Counted from the first letter of the stretch, positions 1 to 28,449 are shown. The stretch: DNA of 36,500 nt from Mesostigma viride (GCA_009746045.1 RPFO01000667.1:4533362-4569861), one strand, 5' to 3'. Numbers and translations are program-made. Notes: generated by a model from the sequence alone, not told the origin.

Positions 1-688
1 CTTGACGTAGCAGCGTTTGCCGAGATGCGTGTGGATTTACTACTACTAGAATTGTGGTACTATGATATTTAGTTGTAGCATTAGTTAACATTGTGGTACT
101 ATGATATAGTAGTAGCATTAGTTAACATCAAATTCACTCGCGTTATCGTTTCGCATCCTCCTCCCCTTTTTGGTACCACTCCCACATCGCCCGTATCGCT
201 TATCTGCCCGCCCCTTGCCCTTATCTCTTATCTACCCGCCCCTTGCCCCTTATCTCTTATCTACCCGCCCCTTGCTCTTATCTCTTATCTACCCGCCCCT
301 TGCCCTTATCTCTTATCTACCCGCCCCTTGCCCTTTATCTCTTATCTACCCGCCCCTTGCCCTTTTCTCTTATCTACCCGCCCCTTGCCCCTTATCTCTT
401 ATCTACCCGCCCCTTGCCTCTTATCTCTTATCTGCCCGCCCCTTGCCCCTTATCTCTTATCTGCCCGCCCCTTGCCCCTTATCTCTTATCCACCCGCCCC
501 TTGCCCCTTATCTCTTATCCACCTGCCCCTTGCCCCTTATCTCTTATCTACCCGCCCCTTGCCCCTTATCTCTTATCTACCCGCCCCTTGCCCCTTATCT
601 CTTATCTACCCGCCCCTTGCCCCTTATCTCTTATCTACCCGCCCCTTGCCCCTTATCTCTTATCTACCCGCCCCTTGCCCCCAACCAG
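1..688 (+). repeat. 29-bp pyrimidine-rich minisatellite in intron (about 190-682) and a 39-bp tandem duplication (about 52-127)
   Basis: About 17 copies of a 27-29 bp unit built from CTTATCTCTTATC and TACCCGCCCCTTGCC. All copies are pyrimidine-rich on the + strand and end directly before the proposed acceptor at 686-688, so the array doubles as a very long polypyrimidine tract. Upstream, GTGGTACTATGATAT plus flanking sequence occurs twice. No exon is recognised in 1-688. Confidence 0.9.
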
Positions 689-19865
<19,177 letters not shown>

Positions 19866-19877
19866 GGCAACAAATTT

Positions 19878-19883
19878 AATAAA
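19878..19883 (+). terminator. possible poly(A) signal AATAAA
   Basis: AATAAA 12 nt after the helicase stop codon. No TGTAA signal (used by volvocine algae) is seen close by. The signal abuts inserted retroelement sequence, so the true 3' end could lie elsewhere. Confidence 0.35.
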
Positions 19884-19904
19884 TGGCATTTCATAACAGA
19901 CAAG

Positions 19905-20134
19905 TTTAACATACACGTAACTTCATCACGTGAGCAGAGCAAAGCCCTCAGGGAAATGAATATGGGATGGGGTGGATGGATGTAGCTATCTTTTGTCTAG
20001 TTCCTAGTTAGAGGGTTGCGGGCACCACGGCCCGAACCGCTATGCATGCCAAACTTGGTCACACGCGGCACCCCCACTGACTTGGGGGCGGTATCCTGCA
20101 TGACTACCTGCCGCCGTAATTTCTTGCGAGCCAT
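19905..20134 (-). mobile_element. 5'-truncated LINE copy A (C-terminal codons and 3' UTR) in the helicase 3' flank
   Basis: On the - strand a frame reads TKFG.HS.SG.GARNP.TRN and stops (TAG at 19997-19999). The same ending is present in copy B (stop at 21614-21616), and both share the GAACTAG..GATAGCT and CCACCCCATCCCAT blocks of the 3' UTR. The 3' end carries a hairpin-like CACGTAAC-TTC-ATCACGTG (19914-19932). It begins within about 50 bp of the helicase stop codon. Confidence 0.7.
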
Positions 20135-20400
20135 TGAATTGAATTGAATTGAATTGAATTGAATTGAATTGAATTGAATTGAATTGAATTGAATTGAATT
20201 GAATTGAATTGAATTGAATTGAATTGAATTGAATTGAATTGAATTGAATTGAATTGAATTGAATTGAATTGAATTGAATTGAATTGAATTGAATTGAATT
20301 GAATTGAATTGAATTGAATTGAATTGAATTGAATTGAATTGAATTGAATTGAATTGAATTGAATTGAATTGAATTGAATTGAATTGAATTGAATTGAATT
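20135..20400 (-). repeat. (GAATT)n pentanucleotide array, about 53 perfect units
   Basis: Uninterrupted on the + strand as GAATT. Homology of the adjacent sequence shows it to be the grown 3' tail of a retroelement copy; the relative at 25821-25835 has only two to three units. Confidence 0.97.
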
Positions 20401-20567
20401 GGAACATAACTCCGTTGGGAGTACATGTAGCACATATCCCTGCAAAGGGGCATATGGCTTTTAATACATTCTTGGCTAGTTCCTGCAAGGGTAGGATGTT
20501 AACTACACCTGCTCTGGGTGCATAAAGTGCTCCTGCACACCACTATGTATTCCAGCACCACAATGTA
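20135..20567 (-). mobile_element. truncated ORF1-element copy with expanded (GAATT)n tail
   Basis: 20401-20545, read on the - strand, aligns with the 3' UTR of the ORF1 element at about 25695-25820, including the identical block CTCCCAACGGAGTTATGTT. It is followed on the - strand by a tail of about 53 AATTC units (20135-20400). An 11-bp direct repeat TTGCGAGCCAT flanks it (20124-20134 and 20568-20578), as expected for a target-site duplication. Only 3' UTR and tail are left. Confidence 0.88.
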
Positions 20568-20578
20568 TTGCGAGCCAT

Positions 20579-20650
20579 CTGCCTCCATTAATTTATTCAT
20601 TTATTTATTTATTTACACGTAACTGAGTCACTTTCTTAGATAGATAGCTC
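20579..20650 (-). mobile_element. LINE-type 3' end with (AAAT)n tail
   Basis: Contains CACGTAAC-TGA-GTCAC (20616-20631), like the 3'-terminal hairpins at 19914 and 22750. It is bordered by ATTT repeats (20592-20615), which on the - strand would be an AAAT tail. AGATAGCTCCATCC at about 20644 resembles the LINE 3' UTR. Confidence 0.5.
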
Positions 20651-20651
20651 C

Positions 20652-21507
20652 ATCCATCCCATCCCATCCCATCCCATCCCATCCCATCCCATCCCATCCC
20701 ATCCCATCCCATCCCATCCCATCCCATCCCATCCCATCCCATCCCATCCCATCCCATCCCATCCCATCCCATCCCATCCCATCCCATCCCATCCCATCCC
20801 ATCCCATCCCATCCCATCCCATCCCATCCCATCCCATCCCATCCCATCCCATCCCATCCCATCCCATCCCATCCCATCCCATCCCATCCCATCCCATCCC
20901 ATCCCATCCCATCCCATCCCATCCCATCCCATCCCATCCCATCCCATCCCATCCCATCCCATCCCATCCCATCCCATCCCATCCCATCCCATCCCATCCC
21001 ATCCCATCCCATCCCATCCCATCCCATCCCATCCCATCCCATCCCATCCCATCCCATCCCATCCCATCCCATCCCATCATCCCATCCCATCCCATCCCAT
21101 CCCATCCCATCCCATCCCATCCCATCCCATCCCATCCCATCCCATCCCATCCCATCCCATCCCATCCCATCCCATCCCATCCCATCCCATCCCATCCCAT
21201 CCCATCCCATCCCATCCCATCCCATCCCATCCCATCCCATCCCATCCCATCCCATCCCATCCCATCCCATCCCATCCCATCCCATCCCATCCCATCCCAT
21301 CCCATCCCATCCCATCCCATCCCATCCCATCCCATCCCATCCCATCCCATCCCATCCCATCCCATCCCATCCCATCCCATCCCATCCCATCCGGCATCCC
21401 ATCCCATCCCATCCCATCCCATCCCATCCCATCCCATCCCATCCCATCCCATCCCATCCCATCCCATCCCATCCCATCCCATCCCATCCCATCCCATCCC
21501 ATCCCAT
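20652..21507 (+). repeat. (ATCCC)n pentanucleotide array, about 170 units
   Basis: About 855 bp of ATCCC, interrupted only near 21078 (one shortened unit) and 21391-21395 (CCGGC). The - strand reads GGGAT, giving GWDGM open frames in three frames; these are not genes. Runs of three G spaced by two bases are prone to G-quadruplex formation. Confidence 0.99.
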
Positions 21508-21539
21508 TCGACCGTACTGAGGACTTATGCTCACATAAT

Positions 21540-22420
21540 GCTGTTACGTGTAAATTCTCGCGAGCAAAGTCCTCCGGGAGATGAAAATGGGATGGGGTGG
21601 ATAGTGGAGCTATCTAGTTCCTAGTTACAGGGTTGCGGGCACCACAGCCCGAATTGCTATGCTTGCCAAACTTGGTCACAGTGACGCGGAGCCCCCACCG
21701 ACTGGGGGGCGGTGTCCTTCATTCCTGTCTGCCACCATACTACAGACAAACCAGGGGGTTCCCCGGGCGTGAGCCCGTTCCGTCCAGGGTAGCACATGTC
21801 CATGCCGAGCCTATATCACGGAAAGTCCAGTGGCGACCTCGCCGCACGCGGCCTGGGGCATGCCACGTGAGGACAAAACACCCGGGCTGTGCTGGCTTGG
21901 TGCCGGCTAGTCTGTCTGATGTATCTGCCTGATCTGTGCGGCCCAGGTGCCCCGCTAGGCCCAGCCGCCTGTGCCTAAGAATGCGGGGAACATATGGTAA
22001 ATCAGCGTACAAATCCTCTTTGCTAAGGTGCAAACCAAAGGGAATGTTAAGGGCTTGCTCAGCATCTTGGTGTCGTTGCCGTCGAGTCGTTTCTCTGGCC
22101 AGCCCTGTGTCAGCGTCCGCGTCTCGGCGCCATAGGTCAGGATCGTCAGAATGACGACCTTGAAGATCTTGCGGGCAGGCTTAGGACAGGAAAACCAGGT
22201 AGACACCTCCTCCTATGGCAGGGTCCCCTTGTCCCGCCGCAACCCACTGGCAAACTTGCGCGCGCCCCGTGCACTGACGCGGCGCGACCCAGACCTATGT
22301 GACACAGTTGCTTGAGGATGCAGGGCTTCTGGGATTATCTGTACTCCGCGCCCACATGATACACAAGGAGAAAAGGGCTGTCGCCTCGGCGATAAGCACC
22401 TGAACCTGAGGGGCATGCTC
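21540..22420 (-). mobile_element. LINE copy B: decayed C-terminal end of a reverse-transcriptase ORF2
   Basis: On the - strand 22206-21955 encodes RKIFKVVILTILTYGAETRT, the (L)YGAE(T)W-type block that follows the RT domain in non-LTR retrotransposons. 22033-21740 then encodes RRLGLAGHLGRTD, the RRL.W.GH..R block near the ORF2 end. The frames are broken relative to each other. The coding end ..GARNPVTRN with stop at 21614-21616 and the 3' UTR match copy A. The RT core (YADD) and endonuclease are absent, so it is a 5'-truncated, dead copy; the upstream limit near 22420 is approximate. Confidence 0.72.
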
Positions 22421-22683
22421 CTGTTTTCTCCCCACGGGCCCCGCGGCCCATGGAGTATAATGCAGGGTAGAAGTCCGCAGGTGGAGGGTATTGCCCCTGA
22501 GGATAGCGGCTACACTACCGCCTCGTCTGCCATTACAGTAGAGGACAGCTCAGATGAGGTTATATCCCCCTCTAGTGACTACATGGTTGGGGCAGACGAT
22601 ATTTGTAACTTTCGTGTAATTATTTTGCAATGAGATTAGCATAGTACTGCTCCGTGGCATGCCCATGCGCATGACACGCAAGT

Positions 22684-22749
22684 ACTTACTTACTTACTTA
22701 ATTAATTAATTAATTAATTAACTAATTAATGAATGAATGAATTAATAAG
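22684..22749 (-). repeat. tetranucleotide tail (TTAC/TTAA/TGAA) of an ORF1-element copy
   Basis: ACTTACTTACTTACTTA (22684-22700) followed by AATT and GAAT repeats up to the 22750 hairpin. On the - strand this is the 3' tail; the ACTT part probably belongs to the target site. Confidence 0.75.
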
Positions 22750-23312
22750 CACGTGACTGCGTCACGTGGGTGCCAATACAGAGTAAAGGAACCTTCAACC
22801 CTATATACACAGCGAGAAGGAGGGAGGGCGCCCTAGCTTCTCTCACGCCGCAGGTGGGCAGGCCACAGAGCGCTCTCTCCACGGCATGGTGCATCATGCC
22901 AGGGCGCAACACTGCGGGTGCAATACAACCAGTGCAATACCATAGGTAGGCTGAGGCATAGCTTATGCTACAAATGTGAGGTGGGCTCAAGACGTCGGCG
23001 CAAGCTGATGGCCACAAGGTGCCAGAGCTAATTGAAGGTACTATAACGCTGTGCGCTAATATCGTTTCAAGTGCTGTAATGCCTAAGCTATCCCATCATC
23101 GATTGCCCCCATCTAGACAACTAGCTGGAGTGCTCTATCCCGGGGAAGCACGGGGGGGCTTCCACAGTTTCTTGTTGACATAGAGGTCCCCGCCCCGCCA
23201 GTACACTTGGGGCTTCTCGGGGTTGGTCTTGTGGCGGATGTAGTCGGGCCACTGATCGCGGCGTTGCTGCTGCTGGGCTGGCCAGCGTCAGGTCGTCGTC
23301 AAGCGACCAGGA
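22701..23312 (-). mobile_element. 5'-truncated ORF1-element copy (second subfamily)
   Basis: On the - strand 23305-23137 encodes LDDDLTLA, then after a frame slip AQQQQRRDQWPDYIRHK and VYWRGGDLYVNKKLW, ending PRASPG-stop. This matches the C-terminus of the ORF1 protein at 25200-25370 (LDDDLTLAQQQRRRELWP, PVYWKGAAIYV). A 3' UTR of about 370 bp follows and ends in a perfect hairpin CACGTGAC-TGC-GTCACGTG (22750-22768) and a tetranucleotide tail. Truncated at its 5' side at about 23312, next to an ACTT array. Confidence 0.8.
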
Positions 23313-23314
23313 GG

Positions 23315-23410
<96 letters not shown>

Positions 23411-23417
23411 TACTTAA
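23313..23417 (+). repeat. (ACTT)n tetranucleotide array, about 25 units
   Basis: Starts at about 23315 and ends with a broken unit near 23411. Four units of the same motif lie on the other side of the inserted element (22684-22700), so the element seems to sit inside this microsatellite. Confidence 0.97.
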
Positions 23418-23852
23418 CAACGGCATGTAAGAGTGAAAGTAAACCCTTTGTTCAACCTGTCGATCATCTAGGCTCTCGTGGCCGTTGTCTTCTTATTGTC
23501 CTCATCATAAAAAGAATGGACTGTAGTCTCACTGACCACGTCGATTAATTCATTACTCGCGCGCTCCCGTTGGAGAGTCGCACAGCATAACAATACCTGC
23601 TTGCTATTCCTGCTACGTGCTTTCTATTCCTGTTGCAATTCGAGAGGCGGGTCAGAGACTCCCTTCTTCCCTCATGCCCACAGGCAAGCCGCAGCTGAAG
23701 TCAACAATACCGTAGTGGCTTTAATCAAATTGCGAATAATTATTTTTTCGAGGTATTTTTTGCATGGATTTGACACTCTACGGGGAAAGTTCAGCCCGGG
23801 TTAGGTAAATTTCGAGCCCGGGAGCTTGTTTATAACCAGTGGCATACTGGCA

Positions 23853-25833
23853 ATACCCGACGAGCCACGAGCCACGAGGTAGCCATGGCTGACGGCGGAG
23901 CTCATAACTTTCACGTTTGAGCACCGAATTTAGCCGTGAATATCACAATCGACGCGTCTTTCTACGACGCACATGCTGATATAATTTTCCGACGCTATTA
24001 CGCAATATACGATGAGCAAACGCCCATCGACGCAACGCAGCCTGACGGCTGCGCTCGGCAATGAAAATACGTCTGCAGCTCCGGCTGCAGCTTCGCCATC
24101 AGGGCCGGAAGGCGGTGGTGACCCTAGTCGCGCACTGGTTGTCGCCCAGCACCCTCCCGGGCTTCCTGCCTCGCCCTCAGCCTCGCCCGAGCCAAAACGC
24201 AGCCGCCCAACCGAACCAAGCTGGTCTGAGCGCGACTTTGACGTTGACGGGTTATTTTCCACCTTCGACGGTGCCAGACCCGGCTTTTTCGACATGCCAC
24301 CCATCAAGATACTGGAGCTCGTGTTTTATGGGTCATACGCCTCCATTCTCGACCTGTGCCAGCGCCTTCACAGCCATTACCGCCTCCGCCCTGGACCTGA
24401 CGGCCGGTTTACTCACCGACCTGAGAACCTGGCCCGCTGGTCTCGCCCCCGTCTTCAGCTCGCCGCCCTCTTTTCCATCCTTGACCGCTCTGTCACGGAC
24501 CTCTGGACCCCCTCCCCCTTGACCGAATCCACCTTCCTCCTCCACCTCCAAGAAACCATCTCACAGCACGTGACGCCCCTAGCTGCAGATGTGGCAGCTG
24601 TGGGTCGCACGCTGGCTGCTGAGCTCCCCACCATCCCCACCGCCACCGCCACCCTCCTCGCCTCCACCCCCCCCCCTCCGCCTCCACCGACTCCATCACC
24701 GCCCAGCTCCGCGACATTGACCAACGTCTTAAGGATAATGCCATCGCTATCGAGGTCCTGCAGAACACCGCGGGCCTCACCGCCCAGGCGGTGAAGGACA
24801 TTGCCGCCAAGCCAACCTCTGCTGGCCTGGCCGGCGATGCTCCTCCCATCACGACCTGGGCGGACATGCTTAAGCAGCACACCACCTCCACCACCTCCGC
24901 CGTCGCAGCCCAGCTCCAGCGGCAGACGCTTGACCTCCGCGAGGAGGCCGAGCTTGCCAAGCGCAGCCTTAACGTCATTGTCAAGAACCTCGACATGGAG
25001 GAAGGTGAGAATTCCGAGAAGCTTGCACGTGCGTTTGAGAGAGAAATTCTTAGTCGCATGGGCCTTACTGGTGAGATCGACCTGGTCGCCCACCGCCTTC
25101 CCCGCGCGCGGGGTAAGGCAGGGCCGCCCCCGCTCCTTCTCACCTTTAAGACCCCGGCGGACAAGATTTCTTTTCTCCGACGCCGCAAGCGGCTCGAGAA
25201 GACTCTCTTCACCCTTGACGACGACTTGACCCTGGCGCAGCAACAACGGCGACGGGAGCTATGGCCCACCTACCTCCAGCTCCGGAAGACCAAGGCGGGG
25301 CAGCCGGTGTACTGGAAGGGGGCGGCCATCTACGTCGGCCACAAGCCCTGGCAGGCGACCCCCGCGGCCCCAACGACTCCAGACGCCCCAGCTTAGGGGA
25401 ATACAGCAGTAGTAGTGTAGAATAGATAGACCGTGGCCATGTACATGTACGCCTCCTAGAGGCACTATCCTAGCTAAGCCACACGCTTTATTTAATCATG
25501 TACATGTGTGCCTATGATGTGCCACACTCCAGATGATGCCTAGCTTTATTTAGCTATGTTGTGCCCATGCAGGGAGTAACTCTCTGCTGAGACGCCATGC
25601 CCTAGCCTTTTTGTATAGCTCTGCTGATCTTCCCCCCCATGACAGGCTCCCCCTTCGCTGGGCATAGCTTGAAGATCATGGGGATGCAAGTGCCCTGGTG
25701 CACCTAGAGCAAGGGTCCTTTACATCCCCACCCTTGCAGGAAGTAGCTTAGGATGTATGATAGGCCATATGCCCCCTCTCAAGGGCTATGTGCTACATAT
25801 ACTCCCAACGGAGTTATGTTACAATTCAATTCA
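23853..25833 (+). mobile_element. nearly full-length ORF1-only non-LTR-type retroelement
   Basis: Flanked by a 9-bp direct repeat ATACTGGCA (23844-23852 and 25834-25842). Order: 5' UTR of about 160 bp, one ORF1-like coding region (24012-25396, one frame break), 3' UTR of about 425 bp, and a short tail of TTCAA units at 25821-25835. No reverse transcriptase, endonuclease or RNase H sequence is present, so it would depend on another element for movement, like HAL1-type half-LINEs. Truncated relatives occur at 20135-20567, 22701-23312 and near 26900-27075. Confidence 0.8.
24012..25396 (+). pseudogene. LINE ORF1-like RNA-binding protein with one frame break
   Basis: Frame 1 runs from ATG 24012 for about 220 codons: a Ser/Pro/Ala-rich start, then a helical region (FFDMPPIKILELVFYGSYAS). 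It breaks at a run of ten C at 24667-24676, where one base seems to be missing. Frame 2 then runs to the stop at 25396: a coiled-coil stretch (TAQLRDIDQRLKDNAIAI), TWADMLKQ, and a C-terminal domain with LNVIVKNLD, LVAHRLPRARGK, PPLLLTFKTPADK, LDDDLTLAQQQRRRELWP and VYWKGAAIYV. This order (coiled coil, RRM-like part, C-terminal domain) is that of L1-type ORF1 proteins, RNA-binding chaperones of non-LTR elements. About 460 codons in all. The break may be a sequencing error or true decay. Confidence 0.72.
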
Positions 25834-26160
25834 ATACTGGCAGTAGTCAGGGCGCCTAGTTCAGTGTCTGGCTTGGATTCTAACCTATCAAGTTTCTAAC
25901 CCACCAAGCGCAGTTCCTAGCTATATGACAATAAGTGAGTACCAGTATTGAGTGTATGACATAAGGCCCTATCAGTGCTAATAGGGCCCCTAATCAGTGC
26001 TAATCAGCCGCGGCGCGGCGCGGCGTGGCGCGGCGAACGCGGCGCTCCACTTTTACGTAGCTGCGCCGCGGCCTGCAGCCAGAAACAGGTGTTGCGCATC
26101 CCGGTTTTCATACTTTACGGGGTAAATTGAAGTATTATTTTAGCACTTTTCGGGGGGTCA
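25397..26160 (+). other. ORF1-element 3' UTR and flanking non-coding DNA
   Basis: 25397-25833 is the element's 3' UTR. 25843-26160 holds a repeated TCAGTGCTAATAGGGCCCCT-like stretch (25970-25998) and a GC-rich GGCGC repeat (26008-26072). No coding signal was seen. Confidence 0.55.
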
Positions 26161-26524
26161 TTCGAAAAGAATTATACGCAATTTGATTAAAGCCACTACG
26201 GCTAGCCCGGGCCGACCCGACCCCCTGTCGAACGAGGGGTAGCCCTCGCGAAGCCTAGGGTACTCACTACTTTCGATCATGTGGACACTGGGTGTGGCAT
26301 GGAGCTCTACACTGGCCGCTACTGTGGATGCACTAAGACTGGAGTGTGCAGGGGTCATATACAGCAGGCGGGTGCTGATTGTCTGAACAACTGAATATAG
26401 CCAGTAGTAGGCTGTGCCATACAAGACGGCGTCATCAAGGGTGCAGCCAGCTAGACCATACATCAATACATCATAAGCATCACGCAGCCCTAACCTCATA
26501 AACATCATAATAAACAACTTGAAG

Positions 26525-26897
26525 CCAGCTGCTAATGTATCATATACATCATATACATCATCGAGACGGTGTATCATATACATCATATACATCATCGAGA
26601 CGGTGTATCATATACATCATATACATCATCGAGACGGTGTATCATATACATCATATACATCATCCAGACGGTGTATCATACACATCATATACATCATCGA
26701 GACGGTGTATCATATACATCATCGAGACGGTGTATCATATACATCATATACATCATATACATCATATACATCATATACATCATATACATCATATACATCA
26801 TATACATCATATACAGCAAATACATCATATACATCATAAACATCATATACATCATATACATCATATACATCATATTCATCATATTCATCATCGAGAC
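26525..26897 (+). repeat. CATCATATA minisatellite with embedded 34-bp higher-order unit
   Basis: 9-bp CATCATATA units. In 26555-26740 they are grouped with CGAGACGGTGTAT into a roughly 34-bp unit (about six copies), then run as plain 9-mers to about 26890. Lengths that are multiples of three in places give long spurious frames on both strands. Confidence 0.95.
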
Positions 26898-27075
26898 GCC
26901 GCAGAGTGCATCTCCGGGTCGTGCTTGAAACCCATAGCTTGCTGTTGATGTACTGGTCCCCTCCATGCCTGTGGACCTTTCGCTTCTTGGGGGATTGCAT
27001 GTGGCGAAGGCAGGAGGGCCACAGCTCGGGACGTTGCAGCGACCCCATCTTACGGACACGAGAGCAAGCAACCAT
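26895..27075 (-). mobile_element. decayed ORF1-element fragment (third copy)
   Basis: On the - strand this reads QRPELWPSCLRHMQSPKKRK and then VHRHGGDQYINSKLW, matching QRRDQWPDYIRHK and VYWRGGDLYVNKKLW of the copy at 23137-23305. The sequence upstream of it is not recognisable. It runs straight into the CATCATATA minisatellite on its 3' side. Confidence 0.6.
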
Positions 27076-27278
27076 TGAAGGTTGTCTTCACGCTGAGGGA
27101 CGTTCCATCTTAAAACAGCCGGGCCTGCATGGAACCATCCGAGTGACATGAACTCGAGGTAAAGATCGTTAGATAATCTGCTAGAACGAAGATGTCAAGT
27201 TCTCTTTGTTAGAGGTATGAGTTGCAAAACAGGTCCAGTGATTGAGGGGGGGCATTCCTTCAGCCTTAGTGGGGATAG

Positions 27279-27500
27279 AATGTCGTGGGAATGGGATGGA
27301 AAGGTTGTGGGAATGGGATAGAAACTTGTGGGAATGGGATGGAAGGTTGTGGGAATGGCGTAGAAGGTTGTGGGAATGGGCTAGAAACTTGTGGGAATGG
27401 GATGGAAGGTTGTGGGACTGGGGTAGAAGGTTGTGGGAATGGAATGGAAGGTTGTGGGCATGGGACAGAAGGTTGTGGAATCAATGGGATGGAAGGTTCA
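27279..27500 (+). repeat. 21-bp minisatellite, about 10 degenerate copies
   Basis: Units built on GTGGGAATGGGATGGAAGGT. G-rich on the + strand, open in several frames, no sign of a gene. 27500-27940 shows nothing I can support. Confidence 0.9.
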
Positions 27501-27940
27501 TGTGAGAATGAAGCAGGGGCAACGGGCAGGGCACAGTGCAGAGACAGTGCAGGGTCTCCGGATGACTAGTTACACAGCAACCCTCGCAATAAGCGCAGGT
27601 AATCTTCCATTCACAATGCCAGCGCATGCTGCCATGCTTAAGGCTAGCGCCTGGGTTACCTGGGTAGCTACCACTGGGCACCCACATGTACTGCGATAGT
27701 TGTCTAATGCCATGAATCCGCTAGCTAGCATTGCTGCTTTTCCTTTGAATAGTTAAGCTTTCCCTATCTGACAATACGGCCTTTTATACATGTATAGCTT
27801 TGGTGGAGCATGATCGTCGCACCAAGGACGGAAGGCAGACATTACATTAAATGTTTACTCTTCATATTGTAGAGAGAATCATGATCGGGTATGAAAATGC
27901 AGAGTAACGCGCTGGCACCCCGACACATATCAGCACGCAC

Positions 27941-28092
27941 CTGTCCATAGGCCGGTATGGTGCAAGCTTGGCCTCAGTCTGCTGCAAACGGAGGTCGAAG
28001 TCGCGAATCGAGCACATCTCCTGCTGCAGCCAGGTCTGGACGTAACGCGCGCGACAGTGTATGTTCGCCGGGAATGGGGGCGCGGACGTCAA
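27941..28092 (-). CDS. unrecognised coding-looking fragment, possible exon
   Basis: The - strand reads RYVQTWLQQEMCSIRDFDLR, then LQQTEAKLAPYRPMD, and meets a donor-like AG|gtgcgt at 27941/27940. An acceptor may be CCAG before ACCTGG near 28040. Balanced composition and helix-like spacing suggest real coding sequence; the family is unknown. Confidence 0.3.
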
Positions 28093-28449
28093 TGACAGTT
28101 AATTAGTAAGAACGAACATTACAATTCTGTAAGGTAGTATCGGATGAATTCATGACAAAGGATAGTATCATCCAGCTTGTGGCATGGGAAGTTTTGGTTC
28201 TAATTTGATATAGCTACGCATGCGGGTGATCAATGATTGCTTCAGAGAACCTCGCGTGAGCTTCACTTTGCAAAAATCGACTTGTACTGATAATTGCGCG
28301 TTCCCCCATTTTAAGAAATGTGTATTATTCTAAACACCATTTTATCGATGTCTTCGATTTCTGTATCTGCCTCGGGGGGGAAGGTATAACTATATTGCCC
28401 TTTCATGCCATGGGTATGCCCGGCCCCGCATCCTTCTGCCGACATTGCA

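Larger units (their letters stand above)
23711..26200. repeat. 40-bp inverted repeat pair enclosing the ORF1 element
   Basis: CGTAGTGGCTTTAATCAAAT and the following TTGCGAATAATTATTTTTTCGA at 23711-23752 recur in inverse orientation at 26161-26200 with about 90 percent identity. Subtracting the 1.98-kb ORF1 insertion leaves about 500 bp between the arms, so they may be the terminal repeats of a MITE-like element, or two inverted copies of another repeat. Confidence 0.6.

Noticed and set aside
20605-21534. 309-codon GMGWD-type open frames on the - strand
   Set aside because: Translation of the (ATCCC)n array; three overlapping frames give the same peptide and no conserved domain.
22415-22633. 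72-codon + strand frame beside LINE copy B
   Set aside because: No family resemblance, no splice or start context of note; lies in decayed repeat DNA.
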